Assembly: GCA_036925085.1 (NCBI GenBank)
Contig: JAUPFP010000008.1
Location: 5,047,277-5,111,276, forward strand
From: Brachycybe producta
Lineage: Eukaryota; Arthropoda; Diplopoda; Playtdesmida; Andrognathidae
Direction of reading: 5' to 3'
DNA length: 64,000 nt
The notes beneath the pieces are model-generated. The model worked only from the letters and a program-made list of their open reading frames with translations, searched no databases and was not told where the DNA came from. This document shows positions 37,734-50,292 of the stretch, in pieces; within the stretch, counting starts at the first letter, position 1; the number at the start of each line of letters is the position of its first letter. Both the position numbers and the translations under genes were made by a program.

Positions 37734-38114
37734 AAAGGCGGGCTATGGGCCTCAGTTGGGGTTGTTTGATGCGAAAAACATCCACCACAACTCTCACAAT
37801 TACCCTCTACAGTGTACTTATTAAATATTATTTGTAAAATTCTTACCATTTATGGTTAGTTTTCGTCCACATGAAAACTGAAATGAACGTTTTTATGGGC
37901 TAAATGAATTTGAAAAAGACGACATCTTGCATCTCTGACAGAAAAAAAACCCCATACGAATATTTGTTGGCAGGGTTAGCTGCTAAACAGCAAATGACGG
38001 TCGCACATCGTAAAACCTATCGGCATTTAACCGATGGGAACATCGTAGAGTTAAGGAAAGTGAGATTAGAATAGTTGTTAATAACATGAGATTTATCTGT
38101 GTAAACGTGTATTT

Positions 38115-38290
38115 GTTACTGTGAATCTGCGGAATCAGTCAATCTGCAGATTGTCTAGGCAATCTGCAAAACAACCAACCTGCTAGTGAATCTGCAAAAT
38201 TCAACGCCTGAAATGTATTGAATTTTGCAGATTTACCAGCAGGTTGGTTGTTTTACAGATTCCCTAGGCAATTTGCAGATTGACAGCAAC
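38115..38290. mobile_element. GTTAC-ended palindromic MITE, copy 2
   Basis: Begins GTTACTGTGAATCTGCGGAA and ends TTTGCAGATTGACAGCAAC, with the same GTCTAGGCAATCTGC and CTGCTAGTGAATCTGC inner stems as 21812-22006. Confidence 0.65.
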
Positions 38291-39490
38291 ATATTCATGA
38301 AAATACCTATTTTAATTTCTTTTCTGCCCTATTTTTTTAAATAACGTTTGAATTTATTTTTAAAGTTACATCTTCAATAGTCATTTAAATTTTACATTTT
38401 TATCTATAGATATGTATTTTAAAAAATCTTCATGCAACTTACTTCTTAATGTAGAAAGGAGGACACAGTTTTAACACAACCAGTTCTAAATTTATTATTG
38501 ATCTATGAGGCCCTGTTTCCACTTGACTAATTTGGCCATTTCCTTTCGTAAAGTGTAAACAGAGCCTTTCAAAAATATTTCTATATATAGTTGAACAAAG
38601 AAATATTCAAACAATGTTTTCGTCAAAATACATTGTTTTTTAATAATAATATATGAAAAAGAAATGAAAACAAAACGAAATTTATACAAACCCACTCAAG
38701 TATAAATATAATGTAACTGCAACATTTTCAATATTTTCAAATAGATGTGAAACTATTTTTCCCTTATTTCCTTTTGGTTCTATGAGAGAATGTGATCGAT
38801 ATAATATACATTATGTTTAAAATGAATTACCATAAACATGAAACCGAAAAAGGTAAAATAGTAGAAAATGACGTCAACAGAATGTGTCTGTTGACAATGT
38901 CAAAAATGTGTTAACATTGCAATGCGCGTTTCGAAATTCTTGGCAGCAAGAATTGCATTATGATTAGGAGATGAACACAATTTTCAGTTTGACGTCATGT
39001 TTTCTCTCTTCAGTATGAAAAAAAAGTAATATCCCTATTTTACTTATCATCGTTAGATCAATTGAGAGGGGGGGGGGGGGGGGTTATCCTGCTTATCAAA
39101 ATATTCTCGAGCAAAATTCGTAAGTTTGTTACAAACCTAGGTGACTTATGCTCTGGTTATGTCCATGTGTCTTATATATGTTACACTTGCAAACATTACA
39201 GAAAATTAGTGACGTCAATATGATGTCAAATTGCCTTGAATGAATGAATTTCCAACGGCTTTGCCAATAATTACCACAAAACGATTTAGAATCATATGTC
39301 AGTCATTTTTCTGTAACATTTTCAACACCAAAACACACATCGATATAACGAGAGCTTTAAGGCGATCTCTTATCTTTCAAAATAAACAGATTTATGTTAG
39401 CTTTTTTCTGAAAAATACGAAATTTCAGGTAAAATTCACTCAGCTGCTGAATACTCTTTGATTTGATACCAAGGTCGTACCATAGCAGTA
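38291..39490. other. AT-rich non-coding DNA with G-run
   Basis: Holds a 17-base G-run near 39067-39083 and several TGACGTCA-like words. No gene is supported. Confidence 0.5.
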
Positions 39491-39952
39491 AACGGTGTGA
39501 CGTTTCATTCGTATATATTAATACAGTCATATACCTCGCTTAACGATATGAATGCGTTCCTGAAAATTGCATCGTTAACTGAATTCTCATTTGAGTAAAT
39601 ACTATTCTGTTTAAATTTATAGAGTTTGGTCCGTTATGTTATAACGAGGTATCGTTCTTAGAGGTAACCGTAAGCGGTATATATGTTACTGTCAATCAGC
39701 GGATTAGCTAGGCAATCTACAAAACAGCTAAGTTGGTTTTTTTGCATATTGACAAGTAACATATACCGCTTACGGTTACCTCTAAGAACGATACCTCGTT
39801 ATAACATAACTGACCAAACTCTATAAATTTAAACAGAATAGTATTTACTCAAATGAAGATTCAGTTAACGATGCAATTTTCAGGAACGCATTCCTATCGT
39901 TAAGCGAGGTATATAACTGTATTAATATATACTAATGAAACGTCACACCGTT
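39491..39952. repeat. 462-bp inverted repeat with MITE remnant in its loop
   Basis: Arms 39491-39684 and 39761-39952 are nearly perfect inverted copies (about 190 bp). Within each arm is CAGTCATATACCTCGCTTAA or its counterpart, next to TA (39522-39523, 39920-39921), as in mariner/Tigger elements. The inversion continues about 31 bp beyond these ends. The loop (39685-39760) is a shortened GTTAC-ended MITE. Confidence 0.8.
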
Positions 39953-41686
39953 GAATAGATCGATAAATAAAAGAACGTTCGCCGATGGGCTTTTTTTTTC
40001 TTCTTATTCTTCAAATGACGCCATATAAATAATGAGTGAATATTAATCGAATAAAAAAAAGAGGCTCGATAAAATGAAATTTGCATAAAATGTTAGCTTA
40101 GAAGAAGAAAAAAAAAACACGTAGCACAAACTAAAAGAGCAGAATGGTAATGTTATTTGGCGACGTTCAGTCACCGTTTTTTGGGTGGTTTCACTCTGGA
40201 CAACGTCATGCATATGATTAAATTATTTGGATGGTTCTCCAGAGATAACCTCTTTTGTGTGTCTATCTATCCATCCACCCACCCACCCACTCTCCCTTCC
40301 TCCCCCACTCCCAATCTCTCTTTTTCTCCCCAATCTCCCTTTTTTTTCTGTTTGCAAAGATTCTCTCAATGGAGAGAGAGAAAAAAAATTTTGTGTCCAA
40401 AACATTCATCTGTAATAAAATGGCTCATAAAATGTGCACTATACCTGAGTGTTTGTACAGTTCTAAAAACGGACAAAAAAAATAGAACCTGGGCACTTAT
40501 AAGATTGACGTTGTGCATTTAAATCAAATACACCCAACTATCATCCACCCTCTTTTTCTTATAACCACTGGAATTTGAATGCGACAAAATGGAAGAAGAA
40601 AAAAAAGTGTTGCACACACACACACACACTGCACTGCACTGGACTGCATAAGCAAAAAGTGTTATTGATTTTAACAATATCACAAAAGTTGCTAGGTATT
40701 TTTTTTTTGTATATAATGTAGAAAGCAAAAAAAAAAATCCCAACCAACATGCAATATTTTGTAGTGACCGACCAACCAACCAACCCTCCCTCACAACACC
40801 TCTCCCGATTTCAGTGGTTTTTACTGATCCATTTATATACCTTTTTTTTTTCGTGTTCAACTGTAAAACCGGAAGTTGTGAATTTCGTACCTAAAAATCA
40901 ACTTCCAACAAACGTGGCACCAAAACTAGGCACATTCATTTATATAAAGGAATATAACAACAACAAAAAACTAACAAAACTAAACACAACAGAAGAAACT
41001 AACAGACTTAGACTTTAAGGCATACAAACGTTTCTTCGCTTTTTTTTCTTTCTTCTTCTTCTTCTTCTTTTGAGAAGTCTCAGTTCTAATTTTGCTTATC
41101 TAAATCAACAATAGAAGCGTAAATTGCATTAAGAATGCAGTAAGCGTAGCAGTAACATTTCTTCTTCTTCTTCTTCTTATATACGTTTGCGTGTATTTAA
41201 AAAAAAAGCCACACAATGACACCAGTTACTAGATTGCGGATTTTTTTTTGTAAAAGGAAAACAGAAATTATTGATTTCCATCACGCAGGAATCACTCCAT
41301 TAAACACTTCCTGACATCCTTGTAAAACAAGCGGTTCACACACACACACACGCACACATAAAAGATCTTTTTTGGCTTTGTAGCCAAAAAAAAAACAATA
41401 AGACTAAATTAAAAATGCGTTTTGTAAATATGCATAAATGTAGACAGGAATGTCAATGAGAACCATGTTTGTTACGATATATTTAGAACCAGGTTAACCA
41501 TGCAATTTCATTAAGAAAAATAAAAGTTGTCGTTTTTTTTTGCATAAAAAAATGAAAAAAAAACCGTTAATCTAAATAAACGCAGATCCAATCAAAGATC
41601 ACGATTCATAAGTAACTCAATTGATACAGTATTGACGTTTGAATTACTAGAATGCAAGTAGATCATTCATTTTGTGCATGTAACGT
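39953..41686. other. Low-complexity non-coding DNA
   Basis: Contains CCACCCA runs near 40272, (CA)n near 40612 and 41338, and CTT triplets near 41049 and 41160. No gene is supported. Confidence 0.5.
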
Positions 41687-41913
41687 TAGATGGCGCCACT
41701 AGCCCTCCCATAGAAATGTACTGACGGCACTCATCAACTCTTTGACTCACTTTTCTTTTTTTTTCTTTTCACGTGGCTTAATATGTTCTGGGTAAGTTTG
41801 TCACGTGCTAATGATTAAGGTTGTTTTGGACGTTTTTAAAGCTAAAAAGGCATTATATTTCAACTAATTAGCAAGTGTAGTTTACCACCGATGGTGGTTG
41901 CAAGCGCCATCTA
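41687..41913. mobile_element. TAGATGGCGCC-ended element, copy 2 (inverted)
   Basis: TAGATGGCGCCACTAGCCCT at one end and AGCGCCATCTA at the other. The sequence is the reverse complement of 16679-16954 with changes, including shared ATTTCTATG/CATAGAAAT and GTCACGTGCTAA. Confidence 0.6.
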
Positions 41914-41939
41914 CCGTGCATTACAGACAACAAATTATT

Positions 41940-42150
41940 TTTTTAAAAATCGTCTTTTTAACGTTTGATCAACTCACCTAACGATTTTTTCATGTTGATA
42001 TATTTTAAAATAAGCTTTGTAATCCAGTTAAAATGATCCAACATTAAGCAGATGATATATTTTTTAAAAAATTTTATCAATAAAAAGTTTATTTTGACAG
42101 ATATTAAATCATGAAGATACTATTAATTAATTCAACTGCCGTTCTAGTTT
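41940..42150. mobile_element. Palindromic CTAGAANGGTAG MITE, copy 1
   Basis: Inverted arms carry TTTTAAAATAAGCTTT and AAAGTTTATTTTGACAGATA, with an outer end TTCAACTGCCGTTCTAGTTT. The same plan occurs near 45688, 47338, 53147 and 63188. Boundaries are approximate. Confidence 0.5.
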
Positions 42151-42306
42151 CTAACACACTTTTTCAATTTCTCCTTAGTGTTATTGCTTCAGAAACGTAG
42201 AATAACTAGAAGACAGGGTTGGCTGGTTTTTTTTTTTTTAGTTTGAAGAAAAAAAAACAAATTAACCCATATTTTTGGTTTAAACCTGTTTTTATTTGGT
42301 TTAAAC

Positions 42307-42648
42307 CAGTGGTCGCCAAACCGTCGATCGCGAGCTACTGGTAGCTCGTGGGGAAATTTTAGGTAGATCGCAGTCGCGGTCACACTTGGGTTGGCTAACC
42401 TGAGATGCACTAGTGACTAGTCACTAGTGCATCTCAGGTTAGCGAGAATGAGATTGTTGATATATATTGTAATACACAATTTTGATAATTGGATTTAATA
42501 TTTACTAGAAATGTATGTTTGTAGGCAATAAATTTTCAATGTGTGTTTTATAAAAAAACTTATTTTTTTCCTGGTTTCTTTTGGTAGCTCACAGTAAGAT
42601 TTAGGAGCAGTACGGTTGCTCATTGACTTCAAAGTTTGGCGACCACTG
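42307..42648. mobile_element. hAT-like non-autonomous element with internal palindrome
   Basis: Ends CAGTGGTCGCCAAAC and GTTTGGCGACCACTG fit hAT terminal repeats. The flanks GTTTAAAC (42299-42306) and CTTTAAAC (42649-42656) match at 7 of 8, the duplication size of hAT. The interior contains GATCGCGAGCTACTGG-type sequence and a perfect 50-bp palindrome at 42394-42443. Confidence 0.75.
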
Positions 42649-42656
42649 CTTTAAAC

Positions 42657-43571
42657 CATGAAATGTTTTTTTATATAAAAAAATTACTACACTGACTACA
42701 AGACACTGCCATACTGGGAAGTGCATATTTTTGTATCTTGCATATTTTCATTTTTTTTATCCAAAAATCAAATACTAATGTAAAATAAATATTAAAGTAA
42801 TTAAACTAATAATTCCATTAACTGAAATCGTCCAAATAATGTGTGTGGTCACAGTACGACCTATGTAGGTGAAACATATTGTGGGAATGAAGTCTAATTT
42901 TTGTTTGCATATTAAAAACCAATAGATTCAGTACAATTTATAAAAAAAAAATCAATAAAATTAGTTGTTTTTGGTTAATACCAAAGGTTTATTTAAAAAA
43001 CCAAGTGGTTAAAACCACGCCACCCTACTAGAAGAGTGTGAAAATCGAGCTTGTTCTTAAGAATAAGAAGAAGTAAAAAAAACCTTTTTCCTGTCATCTA
43101 AAAAGTGAAAGTGTGACCCACTGTTATTTGTGAGTGAACAACTAATTATACAATAAATGAGAAATCCGATTAGACAACTCAGCACTTTTTGAAGCTAATT
43201 CATTTCGTCGATGATGGAAGTAAATCAGGCGAAAAGAAACATTAAATCTCGGGTCGAAAATGACGACAACGACAAAATAAAAGAGTTAAGGGAATAGACA
43301 CAAACACAACAAACATGCATAAATATTACACACACATTGTAGAAAAGAAGAGAGAAAACAAAAAAAAATTCAAACTTAATTACTGTTATAAGAAAGACGA
43401 ACCCAAGTAGAAAAGCAAAAGCTAACTTTTCTAAAGATATATATACTGATTATTTTGATTGCAAAAATATATACATTAGATACTAAAGCTATATATATAA
43501 ACCAACGAAAGACACACACAAAAGTCTCACACTCTCTTTTAAAAGCATTCTGCATACATAATTAGAATGTT

Positions 43572-43623
<52 letters not shown>

Positions 43624-43894
43624 GTCAACTGTTTTCTAGTCCCCTAGCCTCGCACATCCTTCAAACTTTAAAGTTTAAAAAAGAAACAACTCTCTTTAGA
43701 AATAAGATTATAAAAGAAACACATTTTTCTTTAACTAATTCAATAAAGAGGATCAAACATAATAGTAAATTGTGTGTATCTTAAATTAATATGTACAAAT
43801 ATCAAACATAACATTTGATTTGAATTAAATAGCATTATTCTGTTATTCATCTTTTTTTATTCAGCAGTGTGACGTCACGTATAAGTATACATTA
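42657..43894. other. AT-rich non-coding DNA with (ATC)n
   Basis: Holds an (ATC)n run of about 17 units at 43571-43622. No gene is supported. Confidence 0.55.
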
Positions 43895-43896
43895 TA

Positions 43897-44094
43897 CAGT
43901 AAAACCTGAATAAAACGGGACTATTCTAACACGGAAACTTGGCTAAACAGGAAAAAAAAAATCTGAAAACTTACTCTACTGTATTAAGTTTTCGTTTTAC
44001 GTACGGAAACCGAAAAAAAAAACCGGAAAACTGCTAGAAAAGAAAAAAAAAATTGTCTGTAAGTATAGGATTCCGTTTTATACAGGTTTTACTG
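43897..44094. mobile_element. Tigger/mariner-like MITE (198 bp)
   Basis: Starts CAGTAAAACCTGAATAAAAC and ends GTTTTATACAGGTTTTACTG, which match as inverted repeats except one base. It is flanked by TA on both sides (43895-43896, 44095-44096), the duplication of the Tc1/mariner group. Confidence 0.8.
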
Positions 44095-44096
44095 TA

Positions 44097-45687
44097 TAGG
44101 CCTGTCTACTACGAATTGACGAATGACTGAATGTACTGATTATTTTGAATGACGCATTTTTAAATTACCTTTATTTTTAAGGACTTTTGTTTTAAATTTT
44201 GATTGTGCATATTTACAAATTTCAGACTTAAAAATCATAAAATTTACCATAAATTTCACACATTTTATGATTTTAATTCAAAAGACAAGAAAGATAATTT
44301 TTAATTTTCAATAATGTAGAATTAGATTTAAGAAATCAAGTTATTTAAAAGTTGTTGTTTTTTCGACATAAAAAAATTATTAATATTTTAATAATGTGAT
44401 TTTTTTAAAAAAAATATGAAACTGAAATAAAGTAAATCGATTTCTTTAAATAAATCCAAAAAATAAAATTAACCATCCTGTATAAAGTAAATACGTTAAA
44501 TGACAAGAAGGACGTTTTACCTCAAGTTTTTTTTACAGATTATTAATATAGTAAGTAATACGGAATTCTAAAGGTGACGTAATAGTTTTGTCTCAGAAAC
44601 AACAATTGAGACGTGTGTGTGTGTGGGGGGGGGGGAAGGTAGCATAAACGTTAAAAGTGTAACGAACTGGAAAAAAAAATGTCAAATTTCAGATTGGACA
44701 CCAAAAATTGAGATTATAAATAGGTGAATACTTCTTTTTTCTTCTTCAGACATCCACAAATAAGCGATTATGATTACAAAAGTGAGTCGAAATGTGGCCA
44801 AAGGGCGTTCACATCAGTAGACAGACACACATTCACATAATACAAGATCGGAGAAGAAGAAAAAAAAATCCTTAAAAACACACCATACACACCCAATTGT
44901 AATAACGAAAAAGTTCGAGAAACAACAACAAAAAAACCAATATTGAAAATCAAGTTGTTTCACCACTTTTGCATACTTTTCACATTCGAAAAAGAACAGC
45001 AAAACAGAAATACGCGACTAAAACCAAAAACTCATTAGATGCAACCCCCCAAAAAAAAGCTCAAAACAGAGTCAACAAAAAATTTCAAAAAATAACCGGT
45101 AAATAAGTAAAAAAAAAAAACTGAATTGTTAAGAAATGTCAAAAAAATGAAATTTGGTTATATGTGTAAGAAAAAAAGGAGTTTAATCCAGTTCGGAAAT
45201 TATGTTAAAAAGAAAAAAAAGGTGAAAGTGTGGCTATATTAGACAGACAGACACACACAGAGAAAAAAAGAAGATGCTGAAAAGAGTTAAGAAGAAGAGG
45301 CCACCAACTGTCTTTGACGATTTCACCGTTAAGATATCACTTAAAAAGTGAAGGCAAAAAGGAAGGAATTGAAAATGGTGTCGAAGAAACTTCCTTCTTA
45401 TCCGCCTTTTTTTTTTACTCCATTCCACTCAACCCCTGTTCACCTTCTATCGATTCTCACTCAACTTTCGTAAAGAAGAAAAAAAAAACCTCTGCAACAT
45501 TAAGCGGTTGTTGTGCCCTTGGCTTCATTTGAAAACTACTGAAAGAAAGGAGTACGACAGTTGACTGTACAATTTTATTTAAAAGTTGTTATAATCTACT
45601 ATTAAAAGGTGGTTTAAAAGAGTAAAATGTCCTTTGAACTCTAAATAACTCTTTCAAAAGTAAAAATTATATGAAACTAGAAAATAT
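44097..45687. other. AT-rich non-coding DNA
   Basis: A/T homopolymers and a GT-then-G run near 44614-44636. No gene is supported. Confidence 0.5.
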
Positions 45688-45900
45688 TCTAGACACTAGA
45701 AGGGTAGTTTAATCACTTAAGGACATTTTTATGTTGATATCTTTCAAAATAAGCTTTTTATTTACTGTAAGTTTGAAAATAACCCAACTTAAGCAGTCTA
45801 TAAAAAGTTTATTTTGAAAGATAACTTAAAAATAACCTTAAGTGATTGAGATATTCTTCTGATTTCTAAAATACTTTCTAGTTTCTCTTAATTTTGCTAC
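45688..45900. mobile_element. Palindromic CTAGAANGGTAG MITE, copy 2
   Basis: ACTAGAAGGGTAGTTTAATC opens the left arm. The inner arms TATCTTTCAAAATAAGCTTT and AAAGTTTATTTTGAAAGATA are inverted repeats around about 45 bp. Confidence 0.6.
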
Positions 45901-46439
45901 TAAAAGACAGAATAATATAATCAGAGTTCGAAAAATACTTAAAAAAAAAACTGCAGCAAAACTTGAAAATCGTAAAAGACAATTAGTAACTTGAAAGGTC
46001 AAAAATCGTAAATAAAAAAAGTAGAAAAATCTCTGATTTTAATGGCTTCGTAAAAAACATAAAAACTATTGACACTTGATTGTGTTGCTGTGACAACAAA
46101 ATCACGTTATTTGTAACCCAAATATTTGCTAATTAAAGGCGAATTTGTCATCATAGAGAAGTACTAATTTATGAACTGCATTGTCTGACTAATTAATGTA
46201 ACAGATGGCAAATTTTGTGTAATCTAGTTCAACCTAATCAAGATCAACCTCCCCCTCCCCCGCCCTAATTGTAGAAATCACCTTTCCCGTGCAACAAGAA
46301 TCGAATAGAGTGCCCCTTGAAGCACGGCAATCACTCAGTGTGCTATCTTTAAAAGCATTTTTTTTGCTTGCTTTTATTTTAACTTCATAATTTTGATTGT
46401 CCACTCTGCCACCTTTTGAAATATTTGAAAATTAATTCA

Positions 46440-46728
46440 CATGACACGGGGATCGAACTCATGACCCACTTAGACCAGCATTACCAACAGACAGTTAGAA
46501 ATCGGGACATACAGAAGTTGGCTCCGCCCTTTTTATGACGACCGGCAATTTCTAATTGGTTGGTTATGAAGTCTGTCGTCACATGCTCTCTGCCCTTTTC
46601 AACGTCAAACCACACAACAAACCAATTACAAGTTGCCTGTCGTCATAAAAAGGTGGAGCCAACTTCTGTATGTCCCGATTTCTAATTGTCTGTCATTATC
46701 ATGGGCTCAGACACTAACCACTACACCA
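46440..46728 (-). mobile_element. tRNA-derived SINE head, split by a MITE
   Basis: On the minus strand TGGTGTAGTGG (46718-46728) matches a pol III A box and GTTCGATCC (46450-46458) matches a B box. They are separated by the MITE at 46487-46693. Skipping the MITE and one copy of its duplication, the boxes start about 55 bp apart, near tRNA spacing. The body and tail toward lower coordinates are unclear. Confidence 0.55.
46487..46693. mobile_element. ACAGGCAG-ended MITE, copy B (207 bp)
   Basis: Begins ACAGACAGTTAGAAATCGGG and ends with the inverted counterpart. Flanks CATTACCA (46479-46486) and CATTATCA (46694-46701) match at 7 of 8. Long arms carry GGCTCCGCCC and GTGGAGCC. Inserted into the SINE head. 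Confidence 0.8.
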
Positions 46729-46764
46729 AAACAAGACAAGAGGAGATAATTATATATATATTTT

Positions 46765-47109
46765 GCCAGGTCTGTGTCTCTGTGTGTCTTTCTACATGTA
46801 TTTATCTTTCTCTCTTTCTGGGATAACACTGTACAACCATTGAAGCACATTGGAATTTATATAAATTTGAATAAATGAACTGTTTTTTTTTTCTCAAGGT
46901 CAACTATATGTTGCACCCTTCCCACCCAAGAACCCCATTGATATTAAATTGGAGAGGGGAAAAGGTTGAAAAGTGTAGAGGGGGGGAGAAAAGTGGGAGG
47001 GGGTGACGAAAATTGAAATGAAAGGAGTAAAAAAAGGAAAAAACGACGCGCATGCGCACAATTGCCTGTTAATTTTGCTCCCGTCATTTATGACGGGTTA
47101 CCCCACTAG
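46765..47109 (+). mobile_element. Helitron-like element, copy 3 (internally deleted)
   Basis: Begins GCCAGGTCTGT after AT-rich sequence and ends with the CCCGTCAT/ATGACGGG hairpin, TTACCCCA and CTAG before T. The middle found in copies 1 and 2, including their MITE-like palindrome, is missing after GCGCATGCGCAC. Confidence 0.55.
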
Positions 47110-47337
47110 TATTTTATGTTTTTACTATGTTTTTAGAAAAGCGAGTATCACAAAAAAAAAATGTTTTTTTTTTGTTTTTGACGTCGCTTTTTTAAATAAC
47201 CAATAGAAATAAATTGATAATTTTCAAAATTTTCATTAAGTTTATTAAGAAAACATCATTCACACACATATTGTTTGATATAAAATTCATTTTTTTGCAA
47301 AAAAAAATGTGTGTAAAATGACATCCTTTAAAAAAAA

Positions 47338-47475
47338 CTAGAAGAGTAGCTCAATCACTTTGAAGAAGACAAGTTTTTTTTTATTTTTGTCCATAAAAAA
47401 AAGTTTATTTTGAAAAGATAGCAGTAACATTAAAATACTATTAAGTGATTCAGCTCCCATTCTAGTTTTTAACAT
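47338..47475. mobile_element. Palindromic CTAGAANGGTAG MITE, copy 3
   Basis: ACTAGAAGAGTAGCTCAATC on the left, AAAGTTTATTTTGAAAAGAT inside, and a right end CAGCTCCCATTCTAGTTT. Shorter than the other copies. Confidence 0.5.
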
Positions 47476-48221
47476 ACTTCTAAAAACGCAAAATAACCAG
47501 GGCGGTCTAAAAATCAGCTGTTCATATGAACATCTTAAAACTCATTTTAGCATTTTTGTTTTGTTTTCACACATTTTTTTTTACTTTTCTCAATTTCAGA
47601 AACGTATTTTAAGTTTGTGTGTTCATTTCAAATGCAATCTCAATGTCAAAAAAAAAACCCAACTAACTTCATTCATATGATAACCCAACCAAGAAAAGAA
47701 AAATATGACAAAAAAAAACTTAGTTATGGTTTTTTCCCTCCTTTGTGTGCGCGCGTATATGAGTGGGATTCATAAAATGATAAGGTGAAATAGAAAAACA
47801 AACACACAAAAAAAAACGAAATATATGGAAAACCAGACACACAATATCTTATTACATTTTTTGTTGTTTTGACTTTGTTGCAATGTTGCAGATAAATAAA
47901 ACAAGATGGTTGCGAATAAACAACATATGAAGGAACCCACAATCACTCAGAAATGTAAACAGAATTTACATAAAAAGTTATAAACCAAAAAGAATTTTCA
48001 ACAATGATAAAAACATAAAAAGTTAATAAGTAAAATTATTCATTATGAAACAAAACAAAATTAAGTTTAACGTGTTTTTTTTAAAAAATATATCTCCATA
48101 TTCTCCTCAAGTAAAAGGTATTTGCCTAAAGTTGTACATGTGTTTTGTAACTTCGGTACGGTTGCTAGGCAACTATATAATGTATAACTGAAAACGTTCC
48201 ACTGTCTTTATAAAATGCCTA
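47476..48221. other. AT-rich non-coding DNA
   Basis: No gene or bounded repeat recognised. Confidence 0.5.
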
Positions 48222-48624
48222 AAGCCTCGTTTTCACGGCGATAGTTCTTTCATGTGAGTAGCTGTCACTGTGAAAGTTGTGATAGTTCACTCTCACGATA
48301 GCAATTGTCTACATGTGTTGAAGTAACGTGATAGTTGTCTGTCACATGACAGTGTGACATCTAACTCCACAGATATCATTAAGTCAACAACAGTGTTGCC
48401 TCTCTCCGTAAAGAAGCCAAACTTCCCTACAAAGTGGATATTTCACTATAAGCGGTCACACAACAACTATTACTATTGCGACAGTACTATCAACTATCTA
48501 GTAAAACGAGATATCGCAACAGTGTGATAGTGACTGTCATGTGGTATGCAATATGATAGTTCTCGCGATAGTTACTGTCATGACAGCAACTATCGTAAAA
48601 ACTGTCATCGTGAAAACGAGGCTT
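48222..48624. mobile_element. MITE with AAGCCTCGTTTTCACG ends (403 bp)
   Basis: AAGCCTCGTTTTCACG (48222-48237) and CGTGAAAACGAGGCTT (48609-48624) are perfect 16-bp terminal inverted repeats. The interior is crowded with GATAGTT and AACTATC words and CTGTCA/TGACAG pairs, so it can fold extensively. Non-coding; superfamily unknown. Confidence 0.75.
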
Positions 48625-50260
48625 AACGCAATAAACAAAAAAATATGAATTTATCTGTTTTATAACCAATTTTGCTCGAACTTTTTTACAAAATGTTTCA
48701 CATTAAAACAACAGCATTTACAAATTGTTTGATTGACTTTTGTTAAAAAGTTCAAAACAAAGTAATACGTTCGAACAAAACTCAAAACATTTTATGAAAA
48801 TGTATGATTTTTCTGTAATTTTACTTTTCCGCACTTTTTATTGTTTTAAAATGTAAAAAAAAAACAAAAAAAACAAGTGCCAATTAGAATTAAAGACAGA
48901 TAAGTACATAAAAGCAGAAATTAGAGATGGTGATTTTTTTTTCCTCGTCCGCGCCCTCCATTCCTCTCCCCCACACAATACAAAGACTAACAAACTAAAC
49001 AAATAATAGGAGCAACGTGGCAGAAAATTGTGCTTCCTGCTGAGAATGACATTTGCATAACGAGTGTAGCCCATCAATTAGTCGCCACTAACGAGTCCAT
49101 TTTACTTGGATTCTAAAATCGGAAGCAAGAACATTGCCGCAGCCATCATCATCATCATCACCGACCGGTGTATTCAATACACTCCCCTCCCCCCCCCCCC
49201 AGTTTCCTTTCCCTTTCTATTTTTGCTATTTACGGCCAGAAATGCATAAATAATAGACTAGTAACAACAATGACTCAAAACATAAAACCTCATTCCATTA
49301 TCAAGTAGTTTCAAATTTGTCAGATGAAATCTTACTAAGCACTTCATTTGAAATTTAATCCTTTGTTTTAAAAATATAAGTGAAATTTATTTTAATATTG
49401 CAAATTATTGCAAAAATATATTTTTTTAACTTTTACTTTGTAATCAGTTATTGAAAATGATTCTCCTCAATTTTAACCATCCAAAATATCAATAATAATT
49501 CATTGAATTCCACTCTTTATAAGACTCTTTATATTTAAGTTTATTTTAAATTTTTTAGTCGATTTTGAGATATTTCTTACGTCATTTACGAAGTGTAAGC
49601 TATAACTTTGGTTTTTTTTAATACTTCGGCTTCTCATTCTTTATATCCGGTCTTGCAAGTTGCTTCCGACCCAACTTCCGACAATTTTATTCTCGAGAAG
49701 TACTTTTTTTCCCCCTTCTCTCATTTCTTAGTACAAACTAAATAAATTTGAACTGATATAATGTTGCAAGTTTACTGCAAAATCTGTAACTACGATCCCT
49801 AAAACTAAATATAATGACGTTTGAATAGAACAGAAAAAAGGATGTAACCCATTAGTAAACACTTGAAATAGTAGCCTAAATTCATTTTTTTTAAAGTAAC
49901 TCCTACCACTTGTTTCTAAAAGCAACACAAATCCAAATTGCAACTCATTTTCAGATGACAATTGCAAAAAAGAAAAACTACGAAATAAAGAGAACAAAAG
50001 GATTTTCCATCAGCAAAAGTGCAAAGTTGGAGTCAAAAAGGGGAAAAGGAGAGACGAACTATGAATCCAGAATGAGTCAATGACTGACAAGACACAAAAG
50101 AACAATCTCAAAAGAAAAAAAAGTGAAACATTAAATGAACAGACTGAGTGAAAGAGAGAGAGAGATAACATTTTTGCACAATAAAACGAATTAATGTCAT
50201 AATTAATGCGAATATGCATATTTGACTTAAATAGATTTTTTTCTCTCCTCATGTCTAGAA

Positions 50261-50292
<32 letters not shown>

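Noticed and set aside
39067-39083. G-run as a G-quadruplex or telomere signal
   Set aside because: A plain homopolymer with no repeat register; it may also be of uncertain length.
43571-43622. Regular (ATC)n repeats considered as a CRISPR-like array
   Set aside because: Simple trinucleotide repeat without spacers in eukaryotic DNA.
46260-46340. Second tRNA-like segment with ATTCGATTC on the minus strand
   Set aside because: Only a weak B-box-like word; no A box or cloverleaf could be drawn.
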